Shown here one piece after another: positions 28,249-38,201 of a stretch of DNA of 64,000 nt. The stretch is from NCBI RefSeq assembly GCF_900099785.1, contig NZ_FNDS01000008.1:62001-126000 (forward strand), read 5' to 3'. The translations under genes and the position numbers were made by a program. Below the pieces are notes generated by a model, which saw only the letters and a program-made list of their open reading frames with translations, searched no databases and was not told the origin of the DNA. Source of the stretch: Pseudomonas panipatensis. GTDB taxonomy: Bacteria > Pseudomonadota > Gammaproteobacteria > Pseudomonadales > Pseudomonadaceae. Position 1 is the first letter of the stretch. Each line of letters opens with the position of its first letter.

Positions 28249-28485
28249 TCAGGCGGTCTTGAGGATGTTCAGCAACACCTGGGCATGCTCGGCGGCGTCC
28301 AGGCCGAGGCTGGTCAGATAGCCGCCGTCGGGCTGGTCGATCAGGCCTTTGGCGTGGAGGCGTTGAGCGGCCGCCACGGCTTCCGTTGACGCGTCATTGT
28401 GGATTTTCAGGCCCGCCTGGGTGTTTTCCAGGTCGTACAGGGCGAGCAGTTCAAGTTCCGCTACCAGCTCATGGGTGAATGCCAT
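28249..28485 (-). CDS. TIGR02647-type small conserved protein
   Basis: 78 residues from ATG 28485, with GAGGAG seven bases upstream. Sequence FTHELVAELELLALYDLENTQAGLKIHNDA plus AAAQRLHAKGLIDQPDGGYLTSLGLDAAEHAQ looks like a small winged-helix-like fold, a family found mainly in pseudomonads and relatives. No function known. It lies downstream of another small gene and upstream of cyaA on the same strand. Confidence 0.8.
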   Translation of the reverse strand: MAFTHELVAELELLALYDLENTQAGLKIHNDASTEAVAAAQRLHAKGLIDQPDGGYLTSLGLDAAEHAQVLLNILKTA

Positions 28486-28546
28486 GGCGACTCCTCGGGG
28501 ACGATGTCGCCTCAGTGTAGCCACAACCGCGGCCCCGCCGGCAAGC

Positions 28547-28819
28547 TCATTCCTCGCCCGGCAGTTCCGGCAGCGCGCGCAGGGCCTGTTCGTACCAGGC
28601 GCCGTCGAAGGGGCGCTCGTCGCGCAGCATCGCCTGGATTTCATGGGCCAGCACCAGGGCCATGAGGTGCAGCGCCTCTTCGCGCTCGTAGCCGACCAGG
28701 GTCAGCTTGTTGAATACCGCGCGGGCGGCGGCCGGGGATTCGCTTTCGATCTGGTTTTCGATGGCCTGGATCAGGGTTTCTTCGGCGAAGGATTCTTCGC
28801 CATCGTCGTGTTCGTTCAT
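28547..28819 (-). CDS. Small acidic conserved hypothetical protein
   Basis: 90 residues, Glu-rich and helical (HDDGEESFAEETLIQAIENQIESESPAAARAVFNKLTL), with no signal peptide or membrane segment. The central LVGYEREEALHLMALVLAHEIQAML resembles helical segments of other small conserved Pseudomonas proteins. I do not recognise a function. It is first in a leftward set with the TIGR02647 gene and perhaps cyaA, divergent from corA. Confidence 0.7.
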   Translation of the reverse strand: MNEHDDGEESFAEETLIQAIENQIESESPAAARAVFNKLTLVGYEREEALHLMALVLAHEIQAMLRDERPFDGAWYEQALRALPELPGEE

Positions 28820-28907
28820 TCTCTATTGCTCCGCGCGGGCTTGTCTGGGCGGTGGAAGTTGTCCAACCTGCGGCGATCGATTGGGCCGCAAAGGACTCGT
28901 GAGCGAC

Positions 28908-29891
28908 ATGATCACCTATTACACCCTGGTAGGCGACCGCCTGGAGCGGCACGCAGGCGACGCCAGCGGTGCCATGCCCGCCGGCACCCTGTGGATCGAC
29001 CTGCTGCACCCCAGCGCCGATGAGGAGCGCCTGCTGGAGTCGTTCATCGCGGTCGATGTACCGACCCGCGAGGAGATGGCCGAGATCGAGGACTCGTCGC
29101 GTTTCTACGAGAGCAACGGCGCGCTCTACATGACCACCTCGGTGGTCAGCGGTATCCGCGAGCACCGGCCGAGCACCGCTGAAGTCACCTGTGTGCTAAC
29201 CCCGCAGTGGCTGGTGACGGTGCGCTACGCCGATCTGCTGTCCTTCCGCACTTTCGAGACGCGCGTGGCGCGCGGTGGCTGCAAGCGCGCCGCCGACCAG
29301 TTGTTCGTCAGCCTGATGGACTGCGTGGTGGATCGCATCGCCGACGTGCTGGAGTCGGTGCAGGGGCAACTGGACGCGCTGTCGCGCGATATCTTCACCG
29401 AGCAGGGCACGTCCGGCGCCAAGGTGCCGAAGGCCGACCTGCAGCAGATCGTCAAACACCTCGGGCGCAGCAACTCGCTGCTGTCCAAGCTCAACGAGAG
29501 CCTGCTCAGTGTCAGCCGGCCGCTAGCCTATTTCCGCCAGGGCGGCAACGGTAACGCCTGGGTCAGCGACGAGGCCAAGCTGGGCATGAAGTCGGTGGAG
29601 CGCGACGTGCGTTCGCTGGGCGAGTACCTGACGAAGATGTCCAACGAGATCACCTTCCTGCTCGACGCCACCCTCGGGCTGATCAACATCGAGCAGAACA
29701 GCATCATCAAGGTCTTTTCCATCGCCGCCGTGCTGTTCCTGCCGCCGACCCTGGTCGGCACCGTGTATGGCATGAACTTCACCCACATGCCCGAGCTGGC
29801 CTGGACGGCGGGTTACCCGATGGCGCTGGTGATGATGGTGATTTCGGCGATCCTGCCCTACCTCTGGTTCAAGTATCGCGGTTGGCTGTAG
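28908..29891 (+). CDS. corA: CorA-family magnesium/divalent cation channel
   Basis: 327 residues. Large N-terminal cytoplasmic funnel domain and two C-terminal transmembrane helices (FSIAAVLFLPPTLVGTVYGMNF and ALVMMVISAILPYLWF). The YGMNF signature at the pore mouth is intact. ATG 28908 is used; GTG 28899 is in frame but only three bases from AAGGA. It corresponds to PA5268, after which PAO1 synteny is lost. Confidence 0.92.
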   Translation: MITYYTLVGDRLERHAGDASGAMPAGTLWIDLLHPSADEERLLESFIAVDVPTREEMAEIEDSSRFYESNGALYMTTSVVSGIREHRPSTAEVTCVLTPQWLVTVRYADLLSFRTFETRVARGGCKRAADQLFVSLMDCVVDRIADVLESVQGQLDALSRDIFTEQGTSGAKVPKADLQQIVKHLGRSNSLLSKLNESLLSVSRPLAYFRQGGNGNAWVSDEAKLGMKSVERDVRSLGEYLTKMSNEITFLLDATLGLINIEQNSIIKVFSIAAVLFLPPTLVGTVYGMNFTHMPELAWTAGYPMALVMMVISAILPYLWFKYRGWL

Positions 29892-29983
29892 CGGCCGCGT
29901 CGGCGCTTTGATGCCGGTCAACGGCAGGGCCTTCTGCGCCGGCCTAGAGTGACGGTATATCCACGTCTCAATGGGAGGAGACC

Positions 29984-31009
29984 ATGGCGCCATTCGAGCG
30001 TACCGATAATGTCCGCGATGTCGGCGAAGACACCGCGGATCAGCGCAATACCCCGGCCGCCGAGGTGGCGAGTCCGGTTCCGCCCACCCCGGGCGGCAAA
30101 CAAATCCGCGCACAGAGCAAGGGACCCGTGGCCACCAAGGTGGCGCTGGCGCCCCACGGCAGCAGCGAGGACTCCACCGCGGCCGCGCTGCCGGCCAGCT
30201 ATCCCTACCGGACCCGCCTGCAGCGCAGGGAGTACGAAAGCCACAAGGCCGAACTGCAGGTCGAACTGCTCAAGGTGCAGAACTGGGTCAAGGAGACCGG
30301 GCAGCGCATCGTGGTGCTGTTCGAGGGCCGCGACGCGGCCGGCAAGGGCGGCACCATCAAGCGCTTCATGGAGCATCTCAATCCGCGTGGCGCGCGGGTC
30401 GTGGCCCTGGAGAAACCGAGCGACGCGGAGCGTGGCCAGTGGTATTTCCAGCGCTACATCCAGCACCTGCCGACGGCCGGGGAAATCGTCTTCTTCGACC
30501 GCTCCTGGTACAACCGCGCTGGCGTCGAGCGAGTGATGGGCTTCTGCAGTCCGCGCGAATACCTGGAGTTCATGCAACAGGCGCCGGAGCTGGAGCGCAT
30601 GCTGGTGCGCAACGGCATCCGTCTGTTCAAGTTCTGGTTCTCGGTCAGCCGCGAGGAGCAACTGCGGCGTTTCGTCTCGCGCCGCGATGACCCGCTCAAG
30701 CACTGGAAGCTGTCACCCATCGACATCCAGTCGCTGGACAAGTGGGACGATTACACCCAGGCCAAGGAGGCGATGTTCTTCCATACCGACACCGCCGATG
30801 CGCCCTGGATGGTGGTGAAGTCGGACGACAAGAAGCGCGCGCGGCTGAACTGCATCCGTCACTTCCTTCACGAACTGGATTACCCGGACAAGGACAGCAA
30901 GGTCGCTTCGGCGCCGGACGTCCGGCTGGTCGGACGCGCCGCCCGTCTGGAGGGGCCGGAGGAGATGGCCCGGCAGATCGACACCCGACCTGCCGCGGTA
31001 CCCGCTTGA
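29984..31009 (+). CDS. ppk2: Polyphosphate kinase 2
   Basis: Reversible phosphotransfer between polyphosphate and nucleotides. 341 residues: a ~70-residue poorly ordered N-terminal extension, then one PPK2 domain (about 75-310) with Walker A FEGRDAAGKGGTIKRF, lid-type RGQWYFQRY and Walker B FFDRSWYNRAGVERV. Whether it prefers GDP/ADP or NMPs cannot be judged. GGAGG precedes the ATG. This gene does not follow corA in PAO1; it lies beside the inferred synteny break. Confidence 0.9.
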   Translation: MAPFERTDNVRDVGEDTADQRNTPAAEVASPVPPTPGGKQIRAQSKGPVATKVALAPHGSSEDSTAAALPASYPYRTRLQRREYESHKAELQVELLKVQNWVKETGQRIVVLFEGRDAAGKGGTIKRFMEHLNPRGARVVALEKPSDAERGQWYFQRYIQHLPTAGEIVFFDRSWYNRAGVERVMGFCSPREYLEFMQQAPELERMLVRNGIRLFKFWFSVSREEQLRRFVSRRDDPLKHWKLSPIDIQSLDKWDDYTQAKEAMFFHTDTADAPWMVVKSDDKKRARLNCIRHFLHELDYPDKDSKVASAPDVRLVGRAARLEGPEEMARQIDTRPAAVPA

Positions 31010-31015
31010 CGACGT

Positions 31016-31040
31016 GCCCGCCGGGAGCTGCCCGGCGGGC
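31016..31040. terminator. Strong hairpin between convergent ppk2 and unknown gene
   Basis: GCCCGCCGGG and CCCGGCGGGC form a perfect ten-base stem with five-base loop AGCTG. There is no T run. It probably blocks read-through from both sides. Confidence 0.5.
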
Positions 31041-31045
31041 CGGGT

Positions 31046-31813
31046 TCACTGTGCCTGGCTGAGCTGCATCAGTTGGCTGGCCAGTTCGCGGGAGTGGCGT
31101 TCGACGATGATCGGCGCCCAGGGGCGGCCGGACACGCTGACCAGGGCGTTGCTGCGGCTGTTCATGTCCTGCAATGCCTGGCTCAGGTACTTCCAGCGCA
31201 CCTGCAGCTTCTTGCCCGCCTCGTCCTGGGGCAGTTGGGCGATCCTTTGGTCGAGCAGCGGCAGCAGGGTGCTTTCGTCCTGGCCGAGGTAGGCCTGGGG
31301 CTGCTCGCGGGCGATCTCCAGGCCGCCGAGGTACGCCCGGCCGAGGTACTGCGCAGAGAGGTATTCGACGCGTACCGGCAATTGCCATAACGGCAGTTCA
31401 CCGGGCTTGGTCGCTGGCGGAACGAAGCGTTCGACCTGGCCGAGGAAGTCGCGCAGGGCGCGGCTGAGGTCCTTGGCATAGGTCCAGGGCAGATCGTCTT
31501 CCTTAGGCCCGTAGGCGGCGCCGTTGCGGACGCGGGTGAGCAGTTCCTGGTAGGCATTTTTCAGCCCGTCGTCGGCTTTGGCGTAGCCTTTGACCGCGTT
31601 GTCGAGGGTGGCGAGGTCGTTCTTCAACTGACTGGCATGGCCCTCCTGGAAGCCTTCGCCGCGCAGCAGCATGAGGCTGTCGAGGACGCGGCAGGCGTAG
31701 ACCTGCATGGTCTGCAACTGCAATTCCTCGGTGGGCAGATTGGCCCGCGCGTGGGGCGGGAGGAGGGCGAAACAGCAAAGGAACGCATACAGCAGTACGG
31801 ATGTGCGCTTCAT
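31046..31813 (-). CDS. Exported protein of unknown function
   Basis: 255 residues from ATG 31813. Signal peptide at residues 1-24 (RTSVLLYAFLCCFALLPPHARA). The mature part is mostly helical with no membrane segment, with LQLQTMQVYACRVLDSLMLLRGEGFQEGHASQLKNDLATLDNAV and AYQELLTRVRNGAAYGPKEDDLPWTYAKDLSRALRDFL. I do not recognise the family. It is monocistronic, next to a Crp/Fnr regulator and near the synteny junction. Confidence 0.72.
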   Translation of the reverse strand: MKRTSVLLYAFLCCFALLPPHARANLPTEELQLQTMQVYACRVLDSLMLLRGEGFQEGHASQLKNDLATLDNAVKGYAKADDGLKNAYQELLTRVRNGAAYGPKEDDLPWTYAKDLSRALRDFLGQVERFVPPATKPGELPLWQLPVRVEYLSAQYLGRAYLGGLEIAREQPQAYLGQDESTLLPLLDQRIAQLPQDEAGKKLQVRWKYLSQALQDMNSRSNALVSVSGRPWAPIIVERHSRELASQLMQLSQAQ

Positions 31814-32042
31814 GGCGGGAGTTTCCCTGTTGTTCTTGTTGGCCGCCGAACATGCCCGCTGGCCGGGCATGCCTGTGGTCGCGGACAGCCCCGGCCGTGC
31901 CTGGCCGGTCGGGCTCCTGCGATGGAGAGCCCGTACGCGGGCGCCATCGTGCCAGGCGCCCGGCTCCCGGGATTGCGGAGCCAGGCAAAGGTAGCGCCGA
32001 TCGGCGCGGCTGCAACCATCCGAAAGAGTGAATATCCGCGCG

Positions 32043-32738
32043 TCAGTCGCCGGCCTGGGCGGCGTCGCAAAGACCCGGGTAGTCGAGGATCTCGATGCCG
32101 CCGTAGCTCAGGCGCAGGATGCCGCGGGCTTCCAGCTCCTTGAGGATGTGGTTGGTGGTCTGTCGCGACAGCGCCAGCATTGCCGCCAGTTGCTCTTGTG
32201 GCAGCTGCAGACTGCGCTGGCAGGCATCGCCGGCGCCGTAGCCCCCGGCCAGCATCAACAGGCGCCGGGCCAGGCGCGGCGCGGCGGGCAGCAGGGCCTG
32301 CTCTTCGAGCATGGCGAAGGCCATGCGCAGTTTGTGGCTCATCAGCAGGGCGAAGTCGCGCCAGTATTCCGGGTGTCGCGCCAGCAGCGACTGTAGTGCG
32401 CCCATGGGCACTTGCAGCAGCGTGGTGGGTTTTTCCGCGAAGGCATCGTGGGTACGCGGCTGGCCGTCGAACAGGCTGATCTCGCCGAACCAGTTGGGCG
32501 CCTCGACCAGCGCCAGCAGGGCCTCCTTGCCGCTGGCGGCGACCGCGCCGACGCGCATCCGTCCCTCGACCACGCAGTACAGGCCGCACGGCGCGTCACC
32601 CCGGGCGAACAGGCGCTGACCGGCCGGCAGGCGGCGCACCTGGGCGCTGCGTCCGAGGGCGTCGCGCAGCTCGGTGGGCAGACTCTGGAACCAGCGGCCG
32701 GAGGAAATCCGTTGCAGACAGGCGGCGCTATCGGACAT
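32043..32738 (-). CDS. Crp/Fnr-family transcriptional regulator
   Basis: 231 residues: cyclic-nucleotide-binding-like beta-barrel (about 25-140, GDAPCGLYCVVEGRMRVGAVAASGKEALLALVEAPNWFGEISLFDGQPR) and C-terminal winged helix (about 150-220, LQLPQEQLAAMLALSRQTTNHILKELEARGIL). The barrel lacks the Arg-Ser pair used by CRP to bind cAMP, and the Fnr-type N-terminal Fe-S cysteines are absent, so the signal is unknown. It is divergent from the Mpo1-like gene. Position fits PA0275. Confidence 0.87.
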   Translation of the reverse strand: MSDSAACLQRISSGRWFQSLPTELRDALGRSAQVRRLPAGQRLFARGDAPCGLYCVVEGRMRVGAVAASGKEALLALVEAPNWFGEISLFDGQPRTHDAFAEKPTTLLQVPMGALQSLLARHPEYWRDFALLMSHKLRMAFAMLEEQALLPAAPRLARRLLMLAGGYGAGDACQRSLQLPQEQLAAMLALSRQTTNHILKELEARGILRLSYGGIEILDYPGLCDAAQAGD

Positions 32739-32813
32739 GGGCTTTGTCGGCTAATTGACAGTATGAAGGCAGCACGTACACCCATGATGCCAGCACCTTG
32801 CCGGAGAACAATA

Positions 32814-33344
32814 ATGAAAACGCTCGTCGATCACCTTGCCCAATACGCTGCCTACCATCGCGACCGGCGCAACATCGTCAGTCATTTCATCGGTATCCCG
32901 ATGATCGTCCTGTCCATCGCCGTGCTGCTGTCGCGCCCGGGCATCGAATTCGCCGGCCTGCTGCTGGCGCCGGCGACCCTGCTGGCGCTGGCCGCGACTG
33001 TCTTTTACCTGCGCCTGGACCGCCGTTTCGGCCTGCTCATGGGACTGCTGCTGGCGCTGTCGCTATGGGCCGGCGCCGCGCTGGCCGGCGGTTCCACCGG
33101 CACCTGGCTGGCCTCGGGGATCGCGCTCTTCGTGGTTGGCTGGATCATCCAGTTCATCGGCCACTGGTACGAGGGCCGCAAGCCAGCCTTCGTCGATGAC
33201 CTGGTGGGGCTGCTGGTCGGCCCGTTGTTCGTCGTCGCCGAGGCGGCCTTCCTGCTCGGCCTGCGCGACGAGGTGCGCCACGCGGTGGAAGAGCGCGCCG
33301 GGCCGACCTGCATTCGCCAGCGGCCGACCGCCAACCTGCACTGA
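32814..33344 (+). CDS. Mpo1/DUF962-family membrane protein
   Basis: 176 residues from ATG 32814. It opens HLAQYAAYHRDRRNIVSHFIGIPMIVLSIAVLL, whose His residues (HRDRRNIVSHFIGIP) and the later IIQFIGHWYEGRKPAF form the DUF962 signature. About four hydrophobic segments. Yeast Mpo1 is an ER dioxygenase that alpha-oxidises 2-hydroxy fatty acids using Fe bound by such histidines. The bacterial substrate is unknown. Divergent from the Crp/Fnr gene, which may regulate it. Confidence 0.83.
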   Translation: MKTLVDHLAQYAAYHRDRRNIVSHFIGIPMIVLSIAVLLSRPGIEFAGLLLAPATLLALAATVFYLRLDRRFGLLMGLLLALSLWAGAALAGGSTGTWLASGIALFVVGWIIQFIGHWYEGRKPAFVDDLVGLLVGPLFVVAEAAFLLGLRDEVRHAVEERAGPTCIRQRPTANLH

Positions 33345-33363
33345 TCGCCCGGCGCGCGGCGGG

Positions 33364-33954
33364 TCAGGCGAGGGCTTCGCGGACGAAGTCCAGGCGATCC
33401 TGGCCGAAGAACATTGCCTCGCCAACGAACATCGTCGGTGCGCCGAACATACCGCGCTGCACTGCCGCCTCGGTGTTGGCCTTGAGCAGGTCTTTCACTG
33501 CCTGCTCATTGGCCAGCGCCAGCAGCGCCTGGGCATCGAAGCCGGCCTCGGCCAGGCTGGCGGCGAGCACCGCTGGATCGCCGAGGTTCTTCGCCTCGAC
33601 CCAGAGGGCGCGGAACATCGCCGTCAGGTAGGCCTCGAAGCGCGCCGGCTGGCGTGCCTGCAGAGCGGTGGCGGCGCGCATCAGGAGCAGGGTGTTGATC
33701 GGAAAGAACGGATTCATCTGCAGCGCCACGCCATAGCGCCTGGCGAAGCGCTGCATGTCGATCAGGGTGTAGCGGCCCTTGGCCGGAACCGCGATCGGCG
33801 AGGTGTTGCCGGTGGCCTGGAAGACCCCGCCGAGCAGTACCGGGCGATAGTTCAGGGTGGCGCCGGCCGCGGCGCAGATCGCTGGCAACTGAGTGAAGGC
33901 CAGGTAGCTGGTGGGGCTGCCCAGATCGAAGTAGAAGTCGACGCTTTTGCTCAT
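33364..33954 (-). CDS. DsbA-fold 2-hydroxychromene-2-carboxylate isomerase-like protein
   Basis: 196 residues, GST-kappa/HCCA isomerase family. The N-terminal VDFYFDLGSPTSYLAFTQLP carries the conserved active Ser after YFDLGSP, and the C-terminal GMFGAPTMFVGEAMFFGQDRLDFVREAL is diagnostic. The family uses glutathione, in naphthalene-type degradation or detoxification. No aromatic degradation genes adjoin it, so the substrate is unknown. It follows the SDR gene on the same strand with 66 bases between, so the two may be co-transcribed under the TetR regulator. Confidence 0.85.
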   Translation of the reverse strand: MSKSVDFYFDLGSPTSYLAFTQLPAICAAAGATLNYRPVLLGGVFQATGNTSPIAVPAKGRYTLIDMQRFARRYGVALQMNPFFPINTLLLMRAATALQARQPARFEAYLTAMFRALWVEAKNLGDPAVLAASLAEAGFDAQALLALANEQAVKDLLKANTEAAVQRGMFGAPTMFVGEAMFFGQDRLDFVREALA

Positions 33955-34020
33955 CTCGATGCTTCTCTGTTTTGTTGTTTGAGTGCCGCGAAGCCGGCGC
34001 GCGGCTCCGTGAACGGGTGC

Positions 34021-34752
34021 TTACCAGCGTTCGATCCAGGGGCGCAGGTCCAGTTCGAAGGTCCAGGCATCGCGCGGCTGGCTGTGCAGGTACCAGTAGT
34101 TGTCGGCGATGTGCTCGGGGGAAAGGATGCCGTCCTGGTCTTTGAGTGCGTACTTTTCCGGGAAGCTCTCGCGGATGAAGTCGGTGTCGATGGCGCCATC
34201 CACCACCACATGGGCCACGTGCAATCCCAGCGGGCCCAGTTCGCGCGCCATGCTCTGCGCCAGTGCGCGAATGCCGTGCTTGGCTCCGGCGAAGGCGGCG
34301 AAACCGGCGGCGCCGCGCAGGCCGGCGGTGGCTCCGGTGAACAGCAGCGTGCCGCGCTGGCGCCGGACCATGCGCCTGGCCACCGCCTGAGCGCTGAGGA
34401 AGCCGGAGAAACAGGCCATTTCCCAGATCTTGAAGTACTTGCGCGCGGTCTCGTCGAGGATGCTGCAGGGCACGTTGGCGCCGATGTTGAAGACGAAGGC
34501 TTCGATCGGCCCGATGTCGCGCTCGATGGTCTCGACCAGCTCTTGCACCTGCTCTTCCTTGCGCGCGTCGGATGCGAAGCCATGGGCCTCGCCGCCTTCG
34601 GCGCGGATCGCGTCCACCAGCGGTTGCAGCTTGTCCGCCGAGCGCCGGGTCACGCAGGCCACGTAACCTTCGCGGGCGAAACGGCGGGCGATGGCGCCGC
34701 CGGTGGCGTCGCCGGCGCCGATCACCAGTACCACTTTCTTATCGTTGTTCAT
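34021..34752 (-). CDS. Atypical short-chain dehydrogenase/reductase-like protein
   Basis: 243 residues from ATG 34752. Rossmann opening VVLVIGAGDATGGAIARRFA, cofactor-specific TRRSADK, and NIGAN (normally NNAG). At the catalytic position it reads AAFAGAKHGIRALAQSMARE, so Tyr of YxxxK is Phe, and the upstream catalytic Ser region is FTGATAG. A group of proteobacterial SDR-like proteins shares this substitution, so it is probably a lineage trait and not a mutation. Activity as a standard oxidoreductase is doubtful. It is divergent from a TetR regulator with a palindromic operator between. Confidence 0.82.
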   Translation of the reverse strand: MNNDKKVVLVIGAGDATGGAIARRFAREGYVACVTRRSADKLQPLVDAIRAEGGEAHGFASDARKEEQVQELVETIERDIGPIEAFVFNIGANVPCSILDETARKYFKIWEMACFSGFLSAQAVARRMVRRQRGTLLFTGATAGLRGAAGFAAFAGAKHGIRALAQSMARELGPLGLHVAHVVVDGAIDTDFIRESFPEKYALKDQDGILSPEHIADNYWYLHSQPRDAWTFELDLRPWIERW

Positions 34753-34770
34753 GGGCTGTTCTCTTTGGTA

Positions 34771-34795
34771 AACGATCGTTAGATAAACGAACGTT
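34771..34795. promoter_or_regulatory. Candidate TetR operator in the SDR/TetR divergent region
   Basis: AACGATCGTT (34771-34780) and AACGAACGTT (34786-34795) are tandem, near-identical palindromes repeated at 15-bp intervals, both preceded by A or TA. They lie in the 90-base gap between the two divergent starts. Confidence 0.6.
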
Positions 34796-34842
34796 ATGCT
34801 ACGCTTGCGCGGTCCGTCAAGCCGACTCCCCGGAGCCCCGTC

Positions 34843-35418
34843 ATGCGTTATTCCGCCAGCCACAAGGAAGAAACCCGCCAGCGCCTGCTCGATAGCAGCG
34901 GCGCCATTGCCAAGCGCGATGGCTTTTCCAGTGTCGGGGTGGATGCGCTGATGAAGGCGGTGGGGCTGACCGGCGGGGCTTTCTACAATCACTTCTCATC
35001 GAAGGGCGAGCTGTTCGCCGCCATCGTCCAGCGCGAGCTGACGCAGAGCGCCGAGCGCTTGGGCAAGGCGAGCGAAACCTTCAGCCGCGAACGCCTGCAG
35101 CGCTGTCTGCAGCGCTACCTGAGCCAGGCCCATGTGGATAACGTCGAAGGCGGCTGCGCGATTCCTGCGCTGGGCGCGGAAATCGCCCGCGCCGATGTCG
35201 CGGTGCGCGAGAGCACCGAAGAGGCGCTGCTGGCCTTGCAGCGGGTCTGGGCGCAACTGCTGGACTCCGACCAGGAGGCCTGGGCGCTGCTCAGCCAGTG
35301 CGTCGGTGCGCTGCTGCTGGCGCGCATGAGCGCCAGCGAGGAGACGCGGCAGGCGATCGTCGACTCCAGCCTTGCGTTCCTGCTCCGTCACCTGGACGAA
35401 GCGGCGCCCGCCAGCTAA
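34843..35418 (+). CDS. TetR-family transcriptional regulator
   Basis: 191 residues. N-terminal TetR helix-turn-helix (about 9-56: EETRQRLLDSSGAIAKRDGFSSVGVDALMKAVGLTGGAFYNHFSSKGELF); all-helical ligand domain after. The VEGGCAIPALGAEIAR stretch resembles the YcdC/AcrR-like C-terminal domain. Likely represses the divergent SDR and the isomerase-like gene, plus itself, via the tandem palindromes. Position fits PA0279 beside cysA. Confidence 0.88.
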   Translation: MRYSASHKEETRQRLLDSSGAIAKRDGFSSVGVDALMKAVGLTGGAFYNHFSSKGELFAAIVQRELTQSAERLGKASETFSRERLQRCLQRYLSQAHVDNVEGGCAIPALGAEIARADVAVRESTEEALLALQRVWAQLLDSDQEAWALLSQCVGALLLARMSASEETRQAIVDSSLAFLLRHLDEAAPAS

Positions 35419-35464
35419 GCCTGCGGCGGGCGGGCGAGCCGTTGGCGCGTCCGCCCGGACGGGC

Positions 35465-36454
<990 letters not shown>

Positions 36455-36464
36455 GGCGTGGCTC

Positions 36465-37337
36465 TCATTCTTCGTCAGCGTTGGCTTTCAGGCGGGACAG
36501 GCGCGATTCGCTCCACTGCTTGAGCAGCAGGATGACCAGGGCCATCAGCAGCAGCAGGGTGGCGACGCTGAAAGCGGCGACGTGGTTGTATTCGTTGTAG
36601 AGGATCTCGACGTGCAGCGGCAGGGTGTTGGTGACGCCGCGGATGTGCCCGGAAACCACCGACACCGCGCCGAACTCCCCCATCGCCCGCGCGGTGCACA
36701 GCACCACGCCGTAGATCAGGCCCCATTTGATGTTCGGCAGGGTCACGTGCCAGAACATCTGCCAGCCGTTGGCGCCGAGCAGGCGCGCGGCCTCTTCCTC
36801 CTGGGTGCCCTGTTCCTGCATCAGCGGGATCAGTTCGCGGGCGACGAAGGGGAAGGTGACGAAGATGGTCGCCAGGACGATGCCGGGCACGGCGAAGACG
36901 ATCTGGATGTCGTGCTCCGACAGCCAGGGCCCGAGGTAGCCCTGGGCGCCGAACAACAGCACGTAGATCAGGCCGGCGATCACCGGCGAGACCGAGAACG
37001 GCAGGTCGATCAGGGTCACCAGCACGCTCTTGCCGGGGAACTCGAACTTGCTCACGCACCAGGCGGCGGCGACGCCGAACACCAGGTTCAGCGGCACCGA
37101 GATGGCCACCGCGATCAGCGTCAGCTTGAGCGCGGCGAGGGCGTCCGGTTCGACGATGGCGGCGAAGAAGGTGCCCAGGCCCTCCTTCAGTGCCTCGCTG
37201 AGCACCACGTACAGCGGCAGCAGCAGGAACAGCGCGAAGGCCAGCCAGGCCAGGCCGATCAGCACGCGGCGGCCCCAGGGGTTGCCGCGCCGGGCGGCAT
37301 TCGCCGCGTGCGCGGCGGAAAGCGTTGCGGAAGTCAT
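36465..37337 (-). CDS. cysW: Sulfate/thiosulfate ABC permease CysW
   Basis: 290 residues, six transmembrane helices. The permease EAA loop is at [26 protein letters not shown]. It pairs with CysT to form the channel. The N-terminus [17 protein letters not shown] is a cytoplasmic basic leader. Ten bases separate it from the cysT stop upstream and from cysA downstream. Confidence 0.94.
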   Translation of the reverse strand: MTSATLSAAHAANAARRGNPWGRRVLIGLAWLAFALFLLLPLYVVLSEALKEGLGTFFAAIVEPDALAALKLTLIAVAISVPLNLVFGVAAAWCVSKFEFPGKSVLVTLIDLPFSVSPVIAGLIYVLLFGAQGYLGPWLSEHDIQIVFAVPGIVLATIFVTFPFVARELIPLMQEQGTQEEEAARLLGANGWQMFWHVTLPNIKWGLIYGVVLCTARAMGEFGAVSVVSGHIRGVTNTLPLHVEILYNEYNHVAAFSVATLLLLMALVILLLKQWSESRLSRLKANADEE

Positions 37338-37347
37338 GGCGCGTTCC

Positions 37348-38166
37348 TCACGGGGTTTCGATGCGGCGTTGCAGCAGGTTGATCAGCAACAGCAGGACGA
37401 AGGCCACCACCAGCATGAGCACGCCGATGGCAGTGGCGCCGGTGTAGTCGTACTGGTCCAGCTTGACCATGATCAGCAGCGGCAAGATCTCGGTCTTCAT
37501 CGGCATGTTGCCGGCGATGAAGATCACCGAGCCGTACTCGCCGACGCCGCGGGCGAAGGCCAGGGCGAAGCCGGTCAGCCAGGCCGGCAGCAGGGCCGGC
37601 ACGAGGATGTGGCGGAACACCTGCAGCGGCTTGGCACCGAGGCAGGCGGCGGCTTCTTCGACTTCGCGCGGGATGTCCGCCAGCACCGGCTGTACGGTAC
37701 GCACCACGAAGGGCAGGACCACGAAGGTCAGCGCCAGGGTGATGCCCAGGGGCGTGTAGGCGATCTTCAGGCCCAGTTGCGTGGCGAACTGGCCGACCAG
37801 ACCGGCCGGCGCGTAGAGCGCGGTGAGGGCGATGCCGGCGACGGCGGTGGGCAGGGCGAAGGGCAGGTCGATCATCGCATCGATGATCTTGCGGCCGGGG
37901 AACTGGTAGCGCACCAGCACCCAGGCCAGCAGGGTGCCGATCACACCGTTGATGACCGCGGCGATCAGCGCGGTGCCGAAGCTCAGCTTGAGCGCGGCGA
38001 GCACGCGTGGCGCGCTGATGATGGTCCAGAACTGCTCCCAGCTGAGCTGGGTGGTCTTGAGGAACATGGCCCCCAGCGGAATCAGCACCAACAGGCTGAG
38101 ATACACCAGGGTGTAGCCCAGAGTCAGCCCGAAGCCGGGTATGACCGGGGAGATGCGACGTGACAT
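37348..38166 (-). CDS. cysT: Sulfate/thiosulfate ABC permease CysT
   Basis: 272 residues from ATG 38166, six transmembrane helices. EAA loop at [27 protein letters not shown]. The C-terminal [26 protein letters not shown] is diagnostic of CysT/CysU. It follows sbp after a 126-base gap that carries three hairpins, so its expression probably falls below that of sbp. Confidence 0.94.
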   Translation of the reverse strand: MSRRISPVIPGFGLTLGYTLVYLSLLVLIPLGAMFLKTTQLSWEQFWTIISAPRVLAALKLSFGTALIAAVINGVIGTLLAWVLVRYQFPGRKIIDAMIDLPFALPTAVAGIALTALYAPAGLVGQFATQLGLKIAYTPLGITLALTFVVLPFVVRTVQPVLADIPREVEEAAACLGAKPLQVFRHILVPALLPAWLTGFALAFARGVGEYGSVIFIAGNMPMKTEILPLLIMVKLDQYDYTGATAIGVLMLVVAFVLLLLINLLQRRIETP

Positions 38167-38201
38167 TGTCTGTCCTTTCTCATGCGTCGGAACGCGTTGG
38201 G

